NCBI GenBank assembly: GCA_036268995.1
Contig: DATATB010000037.1
Span: 1 to 55,825 of the forward strand
Source of the DNA: DATATB01 sp036268995
Lineage (GTDB): Bacteria; Planctomycetota; Planctomycetia; Pirellulales; PNKZ01
Direction: 5' to 3'
Length of the DNA stretch: 55,825 nt
The position numbers and the translations under genes were made by a program. Shown piece after piece: positions 1 through 10,078 of this stretch; positions within the stretch are counted from its first letter, which is position 1; every line of letters starts with the position of its first letter. The notes under the pieces were generated by a model that saw nothing but the letters and a program-made list of their open reading frames with translations, made no database searches and had not been told where the DNA came from.

Positions 1-419
1 TTCGACCATTTGCGACACAGCGAGCGCTCCCTAGATACGAAACAGCCGTCCCGGACCGGATCGACGACCCGGCCCACACGCAAAACAGGCCCGAAACTCA
101 GCCGAAAATGCAGAAAAAACGCGCGATTTTGACAGGCGCCCCGGCGCGAAAAACCGCCCCCCAGGCTGTAGCCCTCAGTCTAACTATCCCCTGCCCACCT
201 CGCCACTTTTTTAAGGGAATTTGCTGACAGCCGCACAACATGAAAATGCGCAAAGTGAGGGGTTTGCGTCGAAAGAGCCGGTTGTTCCATTTTTCCGTGC
301 GTGCAGGCATTTGGCGTCCGGCCGGCGCATGAGGTTCGTGCCGAATTTGCAGGTTTTTTGACCGATGATGGAGATAGCGATTAGACCCAATAATCCTTGC
401 AGAGCCGTCAGGACCGATT
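1..419. other. Upstream region of the beta-barrel gene, no gene seen
   Basis: No convincing coding sequence was seen here. An open frame on the minus strand (98-607) runs into the barrel gene and has no recognisable protein features. The stretch presumably carries the promoter and leader of the gene at 420; AGGA lies about 7 bases before that ATG. No clear sigma-70 pair or terminator could be picked out. Confidence 0.5.
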
Positions 420-1565
420 ATGAAGCGCACCCTGGTCCTCATTTTGTTCGGTTGTCTGGTTTCGGCTCCCGCGCGAGCCCAGTCGATCGATCCGGCGCCC
501 CCGCCACCCAACCATGCGCCCGCGTCGGATGCCTTGATCACGGATGCTTTTCCAGATGGCGGCGTGCCGACGTATTCCTCCACGTATGCCCCTGCATATT
601 CCGCCACCGATCCAGCCGGCTATCGCGGCGGTAACTTGGTGGAAACCCCCTGCCCGGCGGCCGCCGCAGACTGCCCAAATCGCTGCACGATCACGGTCGA
701 TTCGCTCTGGCTGGACCGGAACTACAACAGTCACAATTTCCTGGGCCAGACGGTTGCGGCCCCATTTGGCGCCCCGGTCAACACGCTTTATCCATCGGGG
801 GCTGTTCTCCACCCCGGCGCGCGATTGCAGCTCACCTACCTGCTGACCGATGAGCTTGCAGTCGAGGGCATCTACTTCGGGCTTCAGCAGTGGACGTCGA
901 GCAATAGCATCACGGCCGACCCGTTGCTGGGGATCCTGGCCTTTTCGCCCTATACGCAATCCGACAAGCTGCTGGGCGGCTTCGATCAAAGCCTGGGTTA
1001 CAGCTACAGTTCGCGATTGAACAATGGCGAGATCAACTTCCGCGCCCCGGTGGCCCGGCGCGGCCGCTGGACGCGAGACAACCTGCTGGGCATTCGGTAC
1101 ATCCAGTTCAACGAAAGCTTCAACCTGAATGGTCAGGACGCCTTCTTCAACGTCACGGAAAACGTCAATACCCACACCAGCAATTCGATGCTGGGAACGC
1201 AAATCGGCACGGCGCTGCGCACCAACTGGGACAAATGGCAATTGAACATGACCGGCAAAGCCGGCTTATTTACCAACTTCATCAGCGAGCGCGTCTCGAA
1301 CCTGAACTCGACGGGCGTGACGGCCGGGTTTCCGCCCGGTTTTGTCCCGATCTCGACCGGCAGAACTTCGACCGACGTGGCGGGCGTGCTCGACTTCTCA
1401 GCAATCGCGACGTATCGCATCAACAACAACTTCGCGCTCCGCGGCGGCTACCAACTGCTGTACCTGGCCGGCGTGGCCCTGGGGTCGCAGCAGATGGCCG
1501 GCTTCAGTCATGGCGGCGACGTCTTCCTGCACGGCCCATCGGCTGGCCTTGAGTTGTCGCACTAG
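420..1565 (+). CDS. BBP7-like outer-membrane beta-barrel protein
   Basis: Secreted 381-residue protein, probably an outer-membrane barrel of the BBP7 type common in planctomycetes. It starts with a classical signal peptide (MKRTLVLILFGCLVSAPARA, cleavage after residue 20). Residues 23-75 are a Pro/Ala/Tyr-rich linker. From about residue 80 to the end there are alternating hydrophobic/polar segments with many aromatic residues, as in barrel strands (for example ITVDSLWLDRNY, LAVEGIYFGLQQW, NNFALRGGYQLLYLAG). The C-terminal GPSAGLELSH would be the last strand. AGGA sits about 7 bases before the ATG. The gene ends 11 bases before the end of the convergent giant gene. The barrel fold is inferred from pattern; the family name is recognition, and no ligand or substrate can be assigned. 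Confidence 0.7.
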   Translation: MKRTLVLILFGCLVSAPARAQSIDPAPPPPNHAPASDALITDAFPDGGVPTYSSTYAPAYSATDPAGYRGGNLVETPCPAAAADCPNRCTITVDSLWLDRNYNSHNFLGQTVAAPFGAPVNTLYPSGAVLHPGARLQLTYLLTDELAVEGIYFGLQQWTSSNSITADPLLGILAFSPYTQSDKLLGGFDQSLGYSYSSRLNNGEINFRAPVARRGRWTRDNLLGIRYIQFNESFNLNGQDAFFNVTENVNTHTSNSMLGTQIGTALRTNWDKWQLNMTGKAGLFTNFISERVSNLNSTGVTAGFPPGFVPISTGRTSTDVAGVLDFSAIATYRINNNFALRGGYQLLYLAGVALGSQQMAGFSHGGDVFLHGPSAGLELSH

Positions 1566-1576
1566 GGGGCCGCAAG

Positions 1577-4500
1577 TCAGATGCTGACGGTGCCGCCGTG
1601 GGTGCCCGCCAGCGTATCGTGGCCGGAGACGTTCCAGTACCAATCCTGGCCGGTCGAAGCGAAGAGCTGATCGGTCACGTTGTTGGGAATCATGTTGGAC
1701 GCGTTCATACCCAAGGCGGCAAGCTCGGTCATGCGGGTCGCATAGGCTGCTGCGGAACTCCAATCCAGCAGCATCGAGTACAACCGTCCCTCATCGTGAT
1801 CGAAGAGGGTTGCCCCGCCAATCATGACCGAGCCGCCGCTGGCGACGCCCGTCGGCCCGCCCGTCAGCCGCGATGCCCCGGCGCCGGCGATCAGGATGTT
1901 GCAGCCTGAGCCGCCTTGAATCGAATCGGTCCCTCCGCCGCCCACCAACACGCTGTTGTCCGCGCCCATGTTCATCAAGACGTTGTTGCCGGTACCCGAG
2001 AACACGAAGGCGGGGGTCGTGACCCCGACTCCGATGGTGACAATCGAATTGCCGTTGCCGGTATACACCACGATCCGGCCCGTCGGCGCAAACGGCCCGT
2101 ACGTGACGCCATTCATCGTCACATCCACGCGGCCGCTGCCCACGTTGACCACGCTGATCGTATCCGCGCCGGCCGGCCCGTTGGCTACGACGTCGGTCAA
2201 AGCTGGGTTGAACGGATCGGTGACCAGGCTCACGCCGGCCGAGCCGACGGTAATATTGGCCGTGGAAGTGTTGTTGCCCGGCACGGGATCGGTGGTCGAG
2301 CTGCTCACCGTGGCCGTGTCGTGAATCACCGTGCCGCTGGCCGTGCCGGCATTCACCCGAACATCGATCATGATCGTGCTGCTGGCCCCGTTGGGGAGCG
2401 TGCTGATGGTATCGTTGATCTGATTGCCGGAGTTTGCCAGCGTAAAGCCCGGGCCGGCGGTCTGGCTTTGGGAGATGAGCGTCACGTTGCTCGGCAGCAA
2501 ATCGCTGAGCACGACGCTTTGGCCGTCGCTGGCACCATTGTTGGTGACGACCACCTTGTAGGCGAATTCGCCGCCGGTCGCCACCGTGCTCTCCAGCGCG
2601 ACGAGCGAAACGGCCAGGTCGGCCGAGGTCGTCAGCGTCGTGGATGCAGTCGACGAATTATTGGAAGGGTTGAGATCGTGCGTGGAGGAACTGACGGTTG
2701 CGGTGTTGTTGAGCGTCACACTACCGCTGGTGCGCACCGTGAGGGTGAATGTTGCCGACGCGCCGGGCGCTAATGTGCTAATCGTGTCCGTCACCGTGTT
2801 GCCGCTGGCGCCCAATGTAAAGCCCGGCCCGCTCACCTGGCTTTGCGATACGAAAGTCTCGCCGCTTGGCAGGACGTCGGAAAGCACGACGTTTTGCGCG
2901 GCCGAATACGACGCCGAATTGCTGACGGTGATCGTGTAAGTGATGTTGCTGCCGGCCAGGACGTTGGAAGGGCCGGTTTTTGTCACGGACAGATCGTCAG
3001 AAGCCGCGATGGCTGTAACGTCGCTGCTTGAATCATTCGCCCTGTTGAGCTCGCCGCCGCCCGCGATCGTGGCCGTGTTCGTCAAGCTCGCCGGCGCAGA
3101 AGCCGAAACATTGACCGTCAGCGTCAAAGTGGCGTACGGCGTGTTGGCGTTCAAGCTGTCGCTGCGCGTGGCGGTCACCGTCTGGCCTGTAATCATGGTG
3201 CTCCAGCCCGTGCCCGTGAACGCGGTGGGGGTCATGCCCGTGGGCACCACGTCGGTGACGGTCACGGTGCCGGAGGTGGTCCCCGTGCCGCTGTTGGTGA
3301 CCACGATGGAATACGTATCGCCGACATCGCCCTGGTTGAAGGCGGTGCTATGGGTCTTGCTGATCGTCAGATCCGGAACTTTGCCCACGATGCCGGTCAC
3401 GGCCGGAAACAATCCACTGGGATCCTCGGCCGCGGTGCCGGCCGCGACGGTGCCGGTAGTCGAAGGATTGCCCGTGTTGCTAAACAGGACCGCAGCCCCG
3501 TTGGGATCGTTGATCGCCAGGGTGGTCGACACGTTGTTGCTGGCGGCCGTCAGCGTGATGCTGTTGGTGCCGGTGACGGTCATGCTGAGCTGAGCGGACG
3601 TGATCGCGCCGCTGGCCCCTTGCGTAATCGCGCCCGAGTCGACGAACCGCACGATGGCGGTCCCGGCACCGAGGGCCGAATTCACCGTCAGCCCGCCGCT
3701 CTTGAGATTTACATCGCCATTGGTGGTGCTGATGCCGCTGACGGCGACAAATAGCGTGCTGGGATCAGCAGCGGCCGCGGCAGCACCGACGCTCCCGACC
3801 GTCAGCGCATTGGTGCCGTTGTTGAAGGTGACGGCACCGCCAGAGCTTGTACCGCTGGCCGCGAGCGTGGTCACATGATTGGTCGCTTCGAGCACGGTGT
3901 TGCCGCTGGAATTCGAGGTGCTCAAGCCGGCGGCCGTGATCGTGCCGGCCGCGGCCTGGCTGACGCTGCCTGCATCGACCAGCCGCACGTTGCCCGTGCC
4001 GGCGGCGATGGCCTGATTGATGGTCAGCCCGGCGCTCTTGAGATTCGCGTCGCCATTGCTGGTCGTGATGCCGGTCACAGCGGTGAATAAGCCACTGGGA
4101 TCTCCGCCGGCTGGGGACGCGGCAATCGTGCCGATGGTCAGTGCGTGGGTGGCGTCGTTAAAGGTGATCGCGCCGCCGGGGCCCGTATTGGCGGCGGCCA
4201 GCGTGCCGACGTTATTCGACGCTTCGAGCACCGTGCTCATCGTAGAACCCGAAACGCTCAAGCCGGCGCTCGTGATGGTGCCGGCGGCGGCCTGCGTCAG
4301 GCTGCCCGTGGCGTTCAAGCGGACGTTGCCGGTGCCCACCGCAATGGGCTGGTTAATCGTCAGCATGCCGCTTTTGAGATTCACGTCGCCATTAGTCGTC
4401 GTGATGCCGCTGACGCCGACAAACAGCGAACTGGGATCGACTGCGGAGGCGGCTGCCGCAATCGTGCCGATCGTCAGCGCGGTCGTTCCGTCGTTCAGGG

Positions 4501-7500
4501 TCACTGCTCCGCCGGTGGCCGTATTGCTGGCGGCCAGCGTGCCGATGTTAGGTGTCCCGCTGGTGAACTCTAGCACCAGGTTGCTAGTGGAGTCGGAAAG
4601 GCTTAGCCCGCCGGCCGTGATCGCCGTCGACGGCGTCACGGTGCCTGCCTCAACAAGCCGCACGTTGCCGGTGCCGGCGTTGATGCCCAAATTGAGGGCA
4701 AGGCCGTTGCTCTTGATGTTCACGTCGCCGCCCGTGGTCGTGATGGCGCTCACGGCTGCGAACAAGCCCCCGGGGTCTGCGCCGGCAGAGGCCGCGGCCA
4801 CCGCGCCGATGATGGCGCCGGCGGGGGCGGCATCGTTGATGGTGACCGCGCCGCCGGACGTCGTATTCGAGGCGGCCAGCGTGCCAATCTGGTTGCCTGC
4901 TGATTCGAGCACGACGTTGCCGCCCGAATCGGTAGCACTCAGGCCGGTGGCGAGAATCCCGGCGCTGGAATTCTGGCTGACATTGCCCGCTTCGACCAGA
5001 CGGATGTTGGCGTTGTTGATTGAGACGGTGCTGGTGATCGAGAGTCCGGCGCTCTTGAGGTTCACATCGCCGCTGGCGGTCGTGATGCCTGTCACGGCGG
5101 CGAAGAGGCTGTTGGGGTCGACGGCCGTCGCCGCCGCGGCAATGCTGCCGATCGTGAGGGCGTTGGCCCCGTTGCTGAACGTGAGAGCACTACCGCTGTT
5201 GGTGACTTTACCGGCCAGCGTGCCGACGTCGTTTGCCGATTCGAGAATCGGGTTCGTGCTGGAATTCGAAACGCTCAAGCCGCCGGCGGTGATCGTGCCG
5301 GCCGCGGCCTGTGTCACGGCGCCGGACTCGACGAAGCGGACATTGCCGGTGCCGGCGGCGATCGCTTGGTTGATCGTTAGCCCCGTGCCTTGGAGATTCA
5401 CGTCGCCATTGGTGGTACCAATGCCGCTGACGGCGCCAAACAACCCGTTGGGATCAACCGCCGCCGTTGCCGCCGCCACCGTACCCACGGTCAGGGCGGT
5501 GCTGTTGTTGAGCGTTACGGCTCCACCCATTGCCGAATTCGTCGTGGCCAGCAGCGGCACGCCATCGTTGAAGGGCAGAGACTCCAGGACGACGCTTCCG
5601 GCCGAACTGGAAATGCTCAAGCCGCCGACCAGGATGGTGATGGTTTGCGACTGGCTTACGCTGCCCGCCTCGACCAATCGCACGTTTCCACTCGCGAGCA
5701 CGCCGGCGTTAATGGTCAGGCCGGCGCTTTTCAGGTTCACGTCAGTACCGGTGGCGCCGGTGACGGTGCCGAACAGTGAGTTTGGATCGGCTGCCGCCGT
5801 GGCAGCGGCCACCGCGCCGAGAATCAGTGCGTTGGAGCCGTCGTTGAACGAAACGACGCCGCCCGCGGCGGCGATGTTCGTGGCCAATGTGCCGATGCTG
5901 TTCGCTGCCTCGAGAATCGCATTGCCGGCGGAGTTGTTTGTACTAAGCGCCCCGGCCGTGATCGTGCCGGCGGCGAGTTGACTGACGTTGCCGGAGTCGA
6001 CAAACCGCACCGTGCCGGTGCCGGCGGCGATCGGGTTGTTGACGGCGAGCGTCGAGCTCTTGAGGTTCACGTCGCCGTTGGTCGTGCTGATGCCGGTGAC
6101 CGCGGCAAACAGGCTCGAGGGATCAGCCGCGACTGCCGCTGCCGCGATCGTGCTGACGGTCAGCGCGTTGGCGCCGTTGTTGAAAGTGACGGCGCTGCCG
6201 GACGAGGTGTTGTTGGCGGTGCGGATCCCGACTTTGTTCGCCGATTCGAGGACGGTACTGCCGCCCGAGTTGGTCGTGGCCAATCCGGCGGCCGTGATGG
6301 TGCCGGCCACAGCCTGGCTCACCGCGCCGGCGGCCACGAAGCGCACGTTGCCGGTGCCGGCTGCGATCGCGCTGTTGACGGTGAGCGTTGAACTCTTGAG
6401 ATTCACGTCGCCGTTGGTAGTCGTGATGCCGGTAATCGCGGTTGCAAACAGGCCGCTGGGATCCACGGCGCCCGCGGCTGCGGCAATGCTGCCGACGATC
6501 AGGGCATTGGCACTATTGCTAAAAGTCACTGCCCCGGCGCTGGCCGAGTCGCTGGCGGCCAGCGTTCCGGCATTGTTGGCGGCTTCCAGCACGATGCTGC
6601 CGGTGGTGGATGAGGCGGCGAGGCCGCTGGCCGTGATCGTGCCGCTCGCGCTCTGGCTGACTCCGCCGCTGGCCACGAAGCGGACATTGCCGGTGCCGGC
6701 GGCGATCGGGTTGCTGATCGTTAGCGCGCCGTTGGCGAGATTTACATCGCCATTGGTCGTGCTGATGCCGGTGACCGCGGCAAACAGGCCGGAGGGATCG
6801 GCGGCGGAAGCCGCTGCCGCGATGGTGCTGACCGTCAAAGCGTTGGTGCTGTTATTGAACGTGACGACACTGCCGGACGAAGTGTTATTGGCGGTGCGAA
6901 TTCCGACCTTATTGGCCGCTTCGAGAATGGTGCTGCCGCCCGAATTGGTCGTGGCAAGTCCGGCGGCCGTAATGGTGCCAGCGGCCGCCTGGCTGACGGC
7001 TGCGGACTCGACGAAGCGGACGTTGCCCGTGCCGGCCGCGATCGCCTGGTTGATCGTCAGCCCGGCGCTGTCGAGGTTCACGTCGCCATTGGAAGTCGTG
7101 ATGCCGGTCAGGGAGCTAAATAGCCCGCTGGGATCGCTCCCGGCCGACGTGCTCGCGGCTGATGCCACCGTGCCGATGGTAAGCGTCTTGCTGTCGTTGA
7201 ACGTGAAGGGACTGCTCGAGCCCGTGCCGCTGACGGCCAGCGTGCCAATGGCGTTGACCGATTCCAGCACGGTGCTTCCGCTATTGGTGACGGCCAGGCT
7301 GCCGGCCGTGATGATGGCGGATTGCGTCACGCTGCCGGCTTCGACCAACCGCACGTTGGCCGTGCCGGCGCCAATCGCCTGGCTAATGGTGAGCCCCGCA
7401 CTATCGAGATTCACGTCGCCATTGCTGGTTGTCACGCCGCTCTGGGAACCAAATAGCCCGCTGGGATCGCTCCCGGATAACGTATTCGTGGCCGATGCCA

Positions 7501-10078
7501 CCGTGCCGACGGTCAAGGCTTTAGCGCTGTTGTTGAACGTGAACGGGATGCTGGCCCCCGTGCTGCTGACAGCCAGCGTGCCGACGGCGTTGGCCGATTC
7601 GAGCACGGTGCTTCCGCTGTTGGTGACGGCCAGGCTGCCGGACGTGATCGTGGCGGATTGCGTCACGCTGCCCGCTTCAACCAGTCGCACGTTGCCCGTG
7701 CCGGCGCCGATCGTCTGGCTAATGGTCAGGCCCGCGCTCTCGAGATTCACGTCGCCATTGGCCGTCGCGATGCCCGTTACTGCCGTGAACAAGCCGGCTG
7801 GGTCGGCTGCAACTGCCGCGGCCGCCACGCTACCGACAGTCAAAGCGGTGGCGCCGTTGTTGTACGTCATGCCCGATCCATTGATGTCGAGATCGCTGGC
7901 GGCGATCGTTCCGACAGCATTGGTCGACTCGAGGACCGCGGTCGTGCTCGAGATCGAACCCGATAGGGACATGCTCAGCGCGCTGGCCGTAATCGTTCCG
8001 GCAACCGCCTGGGTGACATTTCCCGATTCGAAAATGCGCAGCGTGCCGGTACCGGCTGCGATCGGGTTGTTGATCGTCAGACCTCCGCCGGTCAGGTTCA
8101 CGTCGCCATTGCTGGTGCTGATGCCGCTGAGCGCGCCAAACAGGCCGCTGGGATCGACGGTCGCGGTGGCGGCGGCGATGCTGCCCGCCGTGGCGCCGAA
8201 AGGAGTGCTTTCGTAAGTCACAGCGGCGCTGGCGGCGGTGTCGCTAAAAGCTACCGTGCCGACGAACATGCCGGAACCTTCGAGGATGATGCTGCCAGTG
8301 GTTGTCGAGACGCTCATGCCGCTGGCCGTGATGCCGGCCACCCCACCCGAAGCCTGGCTGACTGCCCCGGTGGCGACGATCCGCAGGTTATTGAGAATGC
8401 CGGGATTGATAGGCTGGTTGATCGCCAGGGCACCGCTCTTCAAGTCCACGTCACCGGCGTTGCTCGTCACCCCGGACACCGATGCAAACAGGCCGCTCGG
8501 GTCGAGCGCGGCAGTTGCAGCGGCGACGGTGCCGATCGTCAAGGCGTTGGTGTTATTGCTGTAGGTGACCGCTGAACCGGAGGCCGTTTCGGTCACGGCC
8601 AGCGTACCGGCGTTGTTGTTCAATTCCAAAATGACGCTGCCGGTCGTCGTGCTGATGCTCAAGCCGCTGGCCGTAATGGTGCCAGGCGAGGCCTGCGTTA
8701 CGCTGTTGGACTCGACGAAACGCACTTTCCCGGTCCCGGCGCCGATCGCTTGATTAATCGTCAGCCCGGCGCTTTTGAGGTTCACGTCGCCATTGGTGGT
8801 GGTGATGCCAGCGATCGCGGTGTTAAACAGCGAGCCGGTGTCGAGCGTGGCAGAGGCCGCGGCGACACTGCCGACGGTCAGGGCCGTGGTGCCGTTGCTA
8901 TAGGTGATCGCACCGGTGGAAACGACGCTTTTGGTGGCCAGCGTGCTTACGGCGTTCGTGGCTTCCAACACCGCATTGCCGGTGCTCCCCGTGTTGGAGA
9001 CACTGAGCGATGAGGCAGTGATACCGCCGCCACTGCCCTGCGAGATGCCAGCCGATTCGACGAGACGCACCACGCCGGCGGAGGCGGAAATCGGGCTGTT
9101 GATGGTGAGCCCCAGGCCTTCAAGATTGACGTCGCCGTTGGTGGCGGTCACGCCGGTGATGGCGGCAAAATTGTTGCTCGCCGTCGTCGCGCCCACGGTC
9201 GCTGCCGCGGTGCTGTCGTTGAACGCGATGCCATTGCTCGCGGCATAGCTGGCAGCGGTGGTGGAGAAGGCGATGATCCCCGACACCGCATTGGACTTTT
9301 CCAGCACGATATTGCCGCTGGTGTTTGCCTTGGCGCTCAGATTCGTCGCCGTGATCGTGCTGGTATCTGTGATGCCCGTGTTGCTGACCAGGCGCACCGT
9401 GCCGGAACTCGCGCTTAGCGGCATGAGGATGGGCAATGTAGTGTTGGCGCTGATGTCGATGTCGGCAGTCGTGGACGAGATGGTGCCCCCCGTGGGACCG
9501 AATGTGACGATGGGCGAGGTCGTCGTCGTGCCGGTGCCGATGACCAGGCTGCCGGACGCAGCAGTGAGCGAATCGTTGATCGCGACCGATCCGGGCGAGA
9601 CGGTGGTGCCGGTCCAAATGCCGACCGACCCGAACGAGTAGGTCGTCGTGTTGCCAAAGGTGAGCGTCTCCCCAGCGGAGCCGCCAGAGTCGTTGACGGT
9701 CAAAGCCCCGGACAGCGAAATTGCCGTGGAACCATTGAAGCTTACAGATTGGATGGAGCCGTTGTAGTTAATGACGATCGAGGTGGTGCTGGCGAATGTG
9801 GTCGTCGTGAAGCCCATGCCTGAGACCTGGATGCTTTGGGCCCCGGCCACAGACGCCGCGGTGGCGGTGATGGTCGCGAAATCGCTGAGGCTGCCCAAAT
9901 TGACGGTCAACACGCCGGCGGAGGAACTCGCGGTCACGGCCAAAAGTCTGCGCTCTTCGAGCGACTCGAAACCCAGCGGTCGGAGCCAGGCTTGGTTGGC
10001 CAACTTGCGCCGAGCGACCAATCGACGACGCGCCCCCTGTTGAAACCTGGCATACATCCACTCGCTGAATGATCGCAT
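1577..10078 (-). CDS. Giant secreted repeat protein with planctomycete export motif, DUF11-like domains and Gly-rich C-terminus
   Basis: A 2833-residue surface or secreted protein, probably an adhesin or matrix protein. The N-terminus is Arg-rich and carries LRPLGFESLEERRLLAV at residues 32-48, matching the planctomycete extracellular (LEPR-XLL-like) export motif. Residues about 150-2225 hold at least 17 copies of a ~113-residue repeat with the core DPSGLF...GITTTNGDVNLKSAGLTIN, ending in VRFVES-like strands. Residues about 2230-2615 look like three DUF11/CARDB-type domains (DLTISKTHS, DLSVTKTGPS and DLAVSLVALES starts). Residues 2615-2833 contain a degenerate Gly/Asp-rich, RTX-like segment (VGGGGTDSIQGGSG). 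There is only about one Cys, and the composition is rich in Ala, Ser, Thr, Gly and Asn. The ATG is preceded by AAAGG at good spacing. The stacking beta-helix fold and the adhesive role are inferences. Confidence 0.85.
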   Translation of the reverse strand: MRSFSEWMYARFQQGARRRLVARRKLANQAWLRPLGFESLEERRLLAVTASSSAGVLTVNLGSLSDFATITATAASVAGAQSIQVSGMGFTTTTFASTTSIVINYNGSIQSVSFNGSTAISLSGALTVNDSGGSAGETLTFGNTTTYSFGSVGIWTGTTVSPGSVAINDSLTAASGSLVIGTGTTTTSPIVTFGPTGGTISSTTADIDISANTTLPILMPLSASSGTVRLVSNTGITDTSTITATNLSAKANTSGNIVLEKSNAVSGIIAFSTTAASYAASNGIAFNDSTAAATVGATTASNNFAAITGVTATNGDVNLEGLGLTINSPISASAGVVRLVESAGISQGSGGGITASSLSVSNTGSTGNAVLEATNAVSTLATKSVVSTGAITYSNGTTALTVGSVAAASATLDTGSLFNTAIAGITTTNGDVNLKSAGLTINQAIGAGTGKVRFVESNSVTQASPGTITASGLSISTTTGSVILELNNNAGTLAVTETASGSAVTYSNNTNALTIGTVAAATAALDPSGLFASVSGVTSNAGDVDLKSGALAINQPINPGILNNLRIVATGAVSQASGGVAGITASGMSVSTTTGSIILEGSGMFVGTVAFSDTAASAAVTYESTPFGATAGSIAAATATVDPSGLFGALSGISTSNGDVNLTGGGLTINNPIAAGTGTLRIFESGNVTQAVAGTITASALSMSLSGSISSTTAVLESTNAVGTIAASDLDINGSGMTYNNGATALTVGSVAAAAVAADPAGLFTAVTGIATANGDVNLESAGLTISQTIGAGTGNVRLVEAGSVTQSATITSGSLAVTNSGSTVLESANAVGTLAVSSTGASIPFTFNNSAKALTVGTVASATNTLSGSDPSGLFGSQSGVTTSNGDVNLDSAGLTISQAIGAGTANVRLVEAGSVTQSAIITAGSLAVTNSGSTVLESVNAIGTLAVSGTGSSSPFTFNDSKTLTIGTVASAASTSAGSDPSGLFSSLTGITTSNGDVNLDSAGLTINQAIAAGTGNVRFVESAAVSQAAAGTITAAGLATTNSGGSTILEAANKVGIRTANNTSSGSVVTFNNSTNALTVSTIAAAASAADPSGLFAAVTGISTTNGDVNLANGALTISNPIAAGTGNVRFVASGGVSQSASGTITASGLAASSTTGSIVLEAANNAGTLAASDSASAGAVTFSNSANALIVGSIAAAAGAVDPSGLFATAITGITTTNGDVNLKSSTLTVNSAIAAGTGNVRFVAAGAVSQAVAGTITAAGLATTNSGGSTVLESANKVGIRTANNTSSGSAVTFNNGANALTVSTIAAAAVAADPSSLFAAVTGISTTNGDVNLKSSTLAVNNPIAAGTGTVRFVDSGNVSQLAAGTITAGALSTNNSAGNAILEAANSIGTLATNIAAAGGVVSFNDGSNALILGAVAAATAAADPNSLFGTVTGATGTDVNLKSAGLTINAGVLASGNVRLVEAGSVSQSQTITILVGGLSISSSAGSVVLESLPFNDGVPLLATTNSAMGGAVTLNNSTALTVGTVAAATAAVDPNGLFGAVSGIGTTNGDVNLQGTGLTINQAIAAGTGNVRFVESGAVTQAAAGTITAGGLSVSNSSTNPILESANDVGTLAGKVTNSGSALTFSNGANALTIGSIAAAATAVDPNSLFAAVTGITTASGDVNLKSAGLSITSTVSINNANIRLVEAGNVSQNSSAGILATGLSATDSGGNVVLESAGNQIGTLAASNTTSGGAVTINDAAPAGAIIGAVAAASAGADPGGLFAAVSAITTTGGDVNIKSNGLALNLGINAGTGNVRLVEAGTVTPSTAITAGGLSLSDSTSNLVLEFTSGTPNIGTLAASNTATGGAVTLNDGTTALTIGTIAAAASAVDPSSLFVGVSGITTTNGDVNLKSGMLTINQPIAVGTGNVRLNATGSLTQAAAGTITSAGLSVSGSTMSTVLEASNNVGTLAAANTGPGGAITFNDATHALTIGTIAASPAGGDPSGLFTAVTGITTSNGDANLKSAGLTINQAIAAGTGNVRLVDAGSVSQAAAGTITAAGLSTSNSSGNTVLEATNHVTTLAASGTSSGGAVTFNNGTNALTVGSVGAAAAAADPSTLFVAVSGISTTNGDVNLKSGGLTVNSALGAGTAIVRFVDSGAITQGASGAITSAQLSMTVTGTNSITLTAASNNVSTTLAINDPNGAAVLFSNTGNPSTTGTVAAGTAAEDPSGLFPAVTGIVGKVPDLTISKTHSTAFNQGDVGDTYSIVVTNSGTGTTSGTVTVTDVVPTGMTPTAFTGTGWSTMITGQTVTATRSDSLNANTPYATLTLTVNVSASAPASLTNTATIAGGGELNRANDSSSDVTAIAASDDLSVTKTGPSNVLAGSNITYTITVSNSASYSAAQNVVLSDVLPSGETFVSQSQVSGPGFTLGASGNTVTDTISTLAPGASATFTLTVRTSGSVTLNNTATVSSSTHDLNPSNNSSTASTTLTTSADLAVSLVALESTVATGGEFAYKVVVTNNGASDGQSVVLSDLLPSNVTLISQSQTAGPGFTLANSGNQINDTISTLPNGASSTIMIDVRVNAGTASGTVIHDTATVSSSTTDPVPGNNTSTANITVGSAGVSLVTDPFNPALTDVVANGPAGADTISVVNVGSGRVDVTMNGVTYGPFAPTGRIVVYTGNGNSIVTIGVGVTTPAFVFSGTGNNVLMNMGADNSVLVGGGGTDSIQGGSGCNILIAGAGASRLTGGPTGVASGGSVMIGGATLFDHDEGRLYSMLLDWSSAAAYATRMTELAALGMNASNMIPNNVTDQLFASTGQDWYWNVSGHDTLAGTHGGTVSI
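3640..9480 (-). repeat. Tandem ~339-bp repeats inside the giant gene
   Basis: On the plus strand a motif close to TTCACGTCGCCATTGG (encoding the minus-strand NGDVNL core) recurs near 3709, 4048, 4378, 4713, 5059, 5397, 5735, 6069, 6404, 6740, 7077, 7414, 7747, 8098, 8447, 8781 and 9127. The spacing is about 330-350 bp. This gives 17 recognisable units and a more degenerate one before the first. The units are diverged from each other but in phase, which points to repeated intragenic duplication. Recombination or assembly collapse within the array is possible. Confidence 0.85.

Noticed and set aside
98..607. Minus-strand open frame at the left edge
   Set aside because: It overlaps the signal peptide region of the barrel gene, is Arg-rich, and has no protein-like features.
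4017..8216. Two long plus-strand open frames (654 and 742 codons) inside the giant gene
   Set aside because: They are antisense to the repeats, low in complexity, and follow the repeat period. They arise from the codon bias of the real minus-strand gene.
3640..9480. CRISPR array
   Set aside because: The repeats are long, coding, in frame and diverged, with no short identical repeats and unique spacers.
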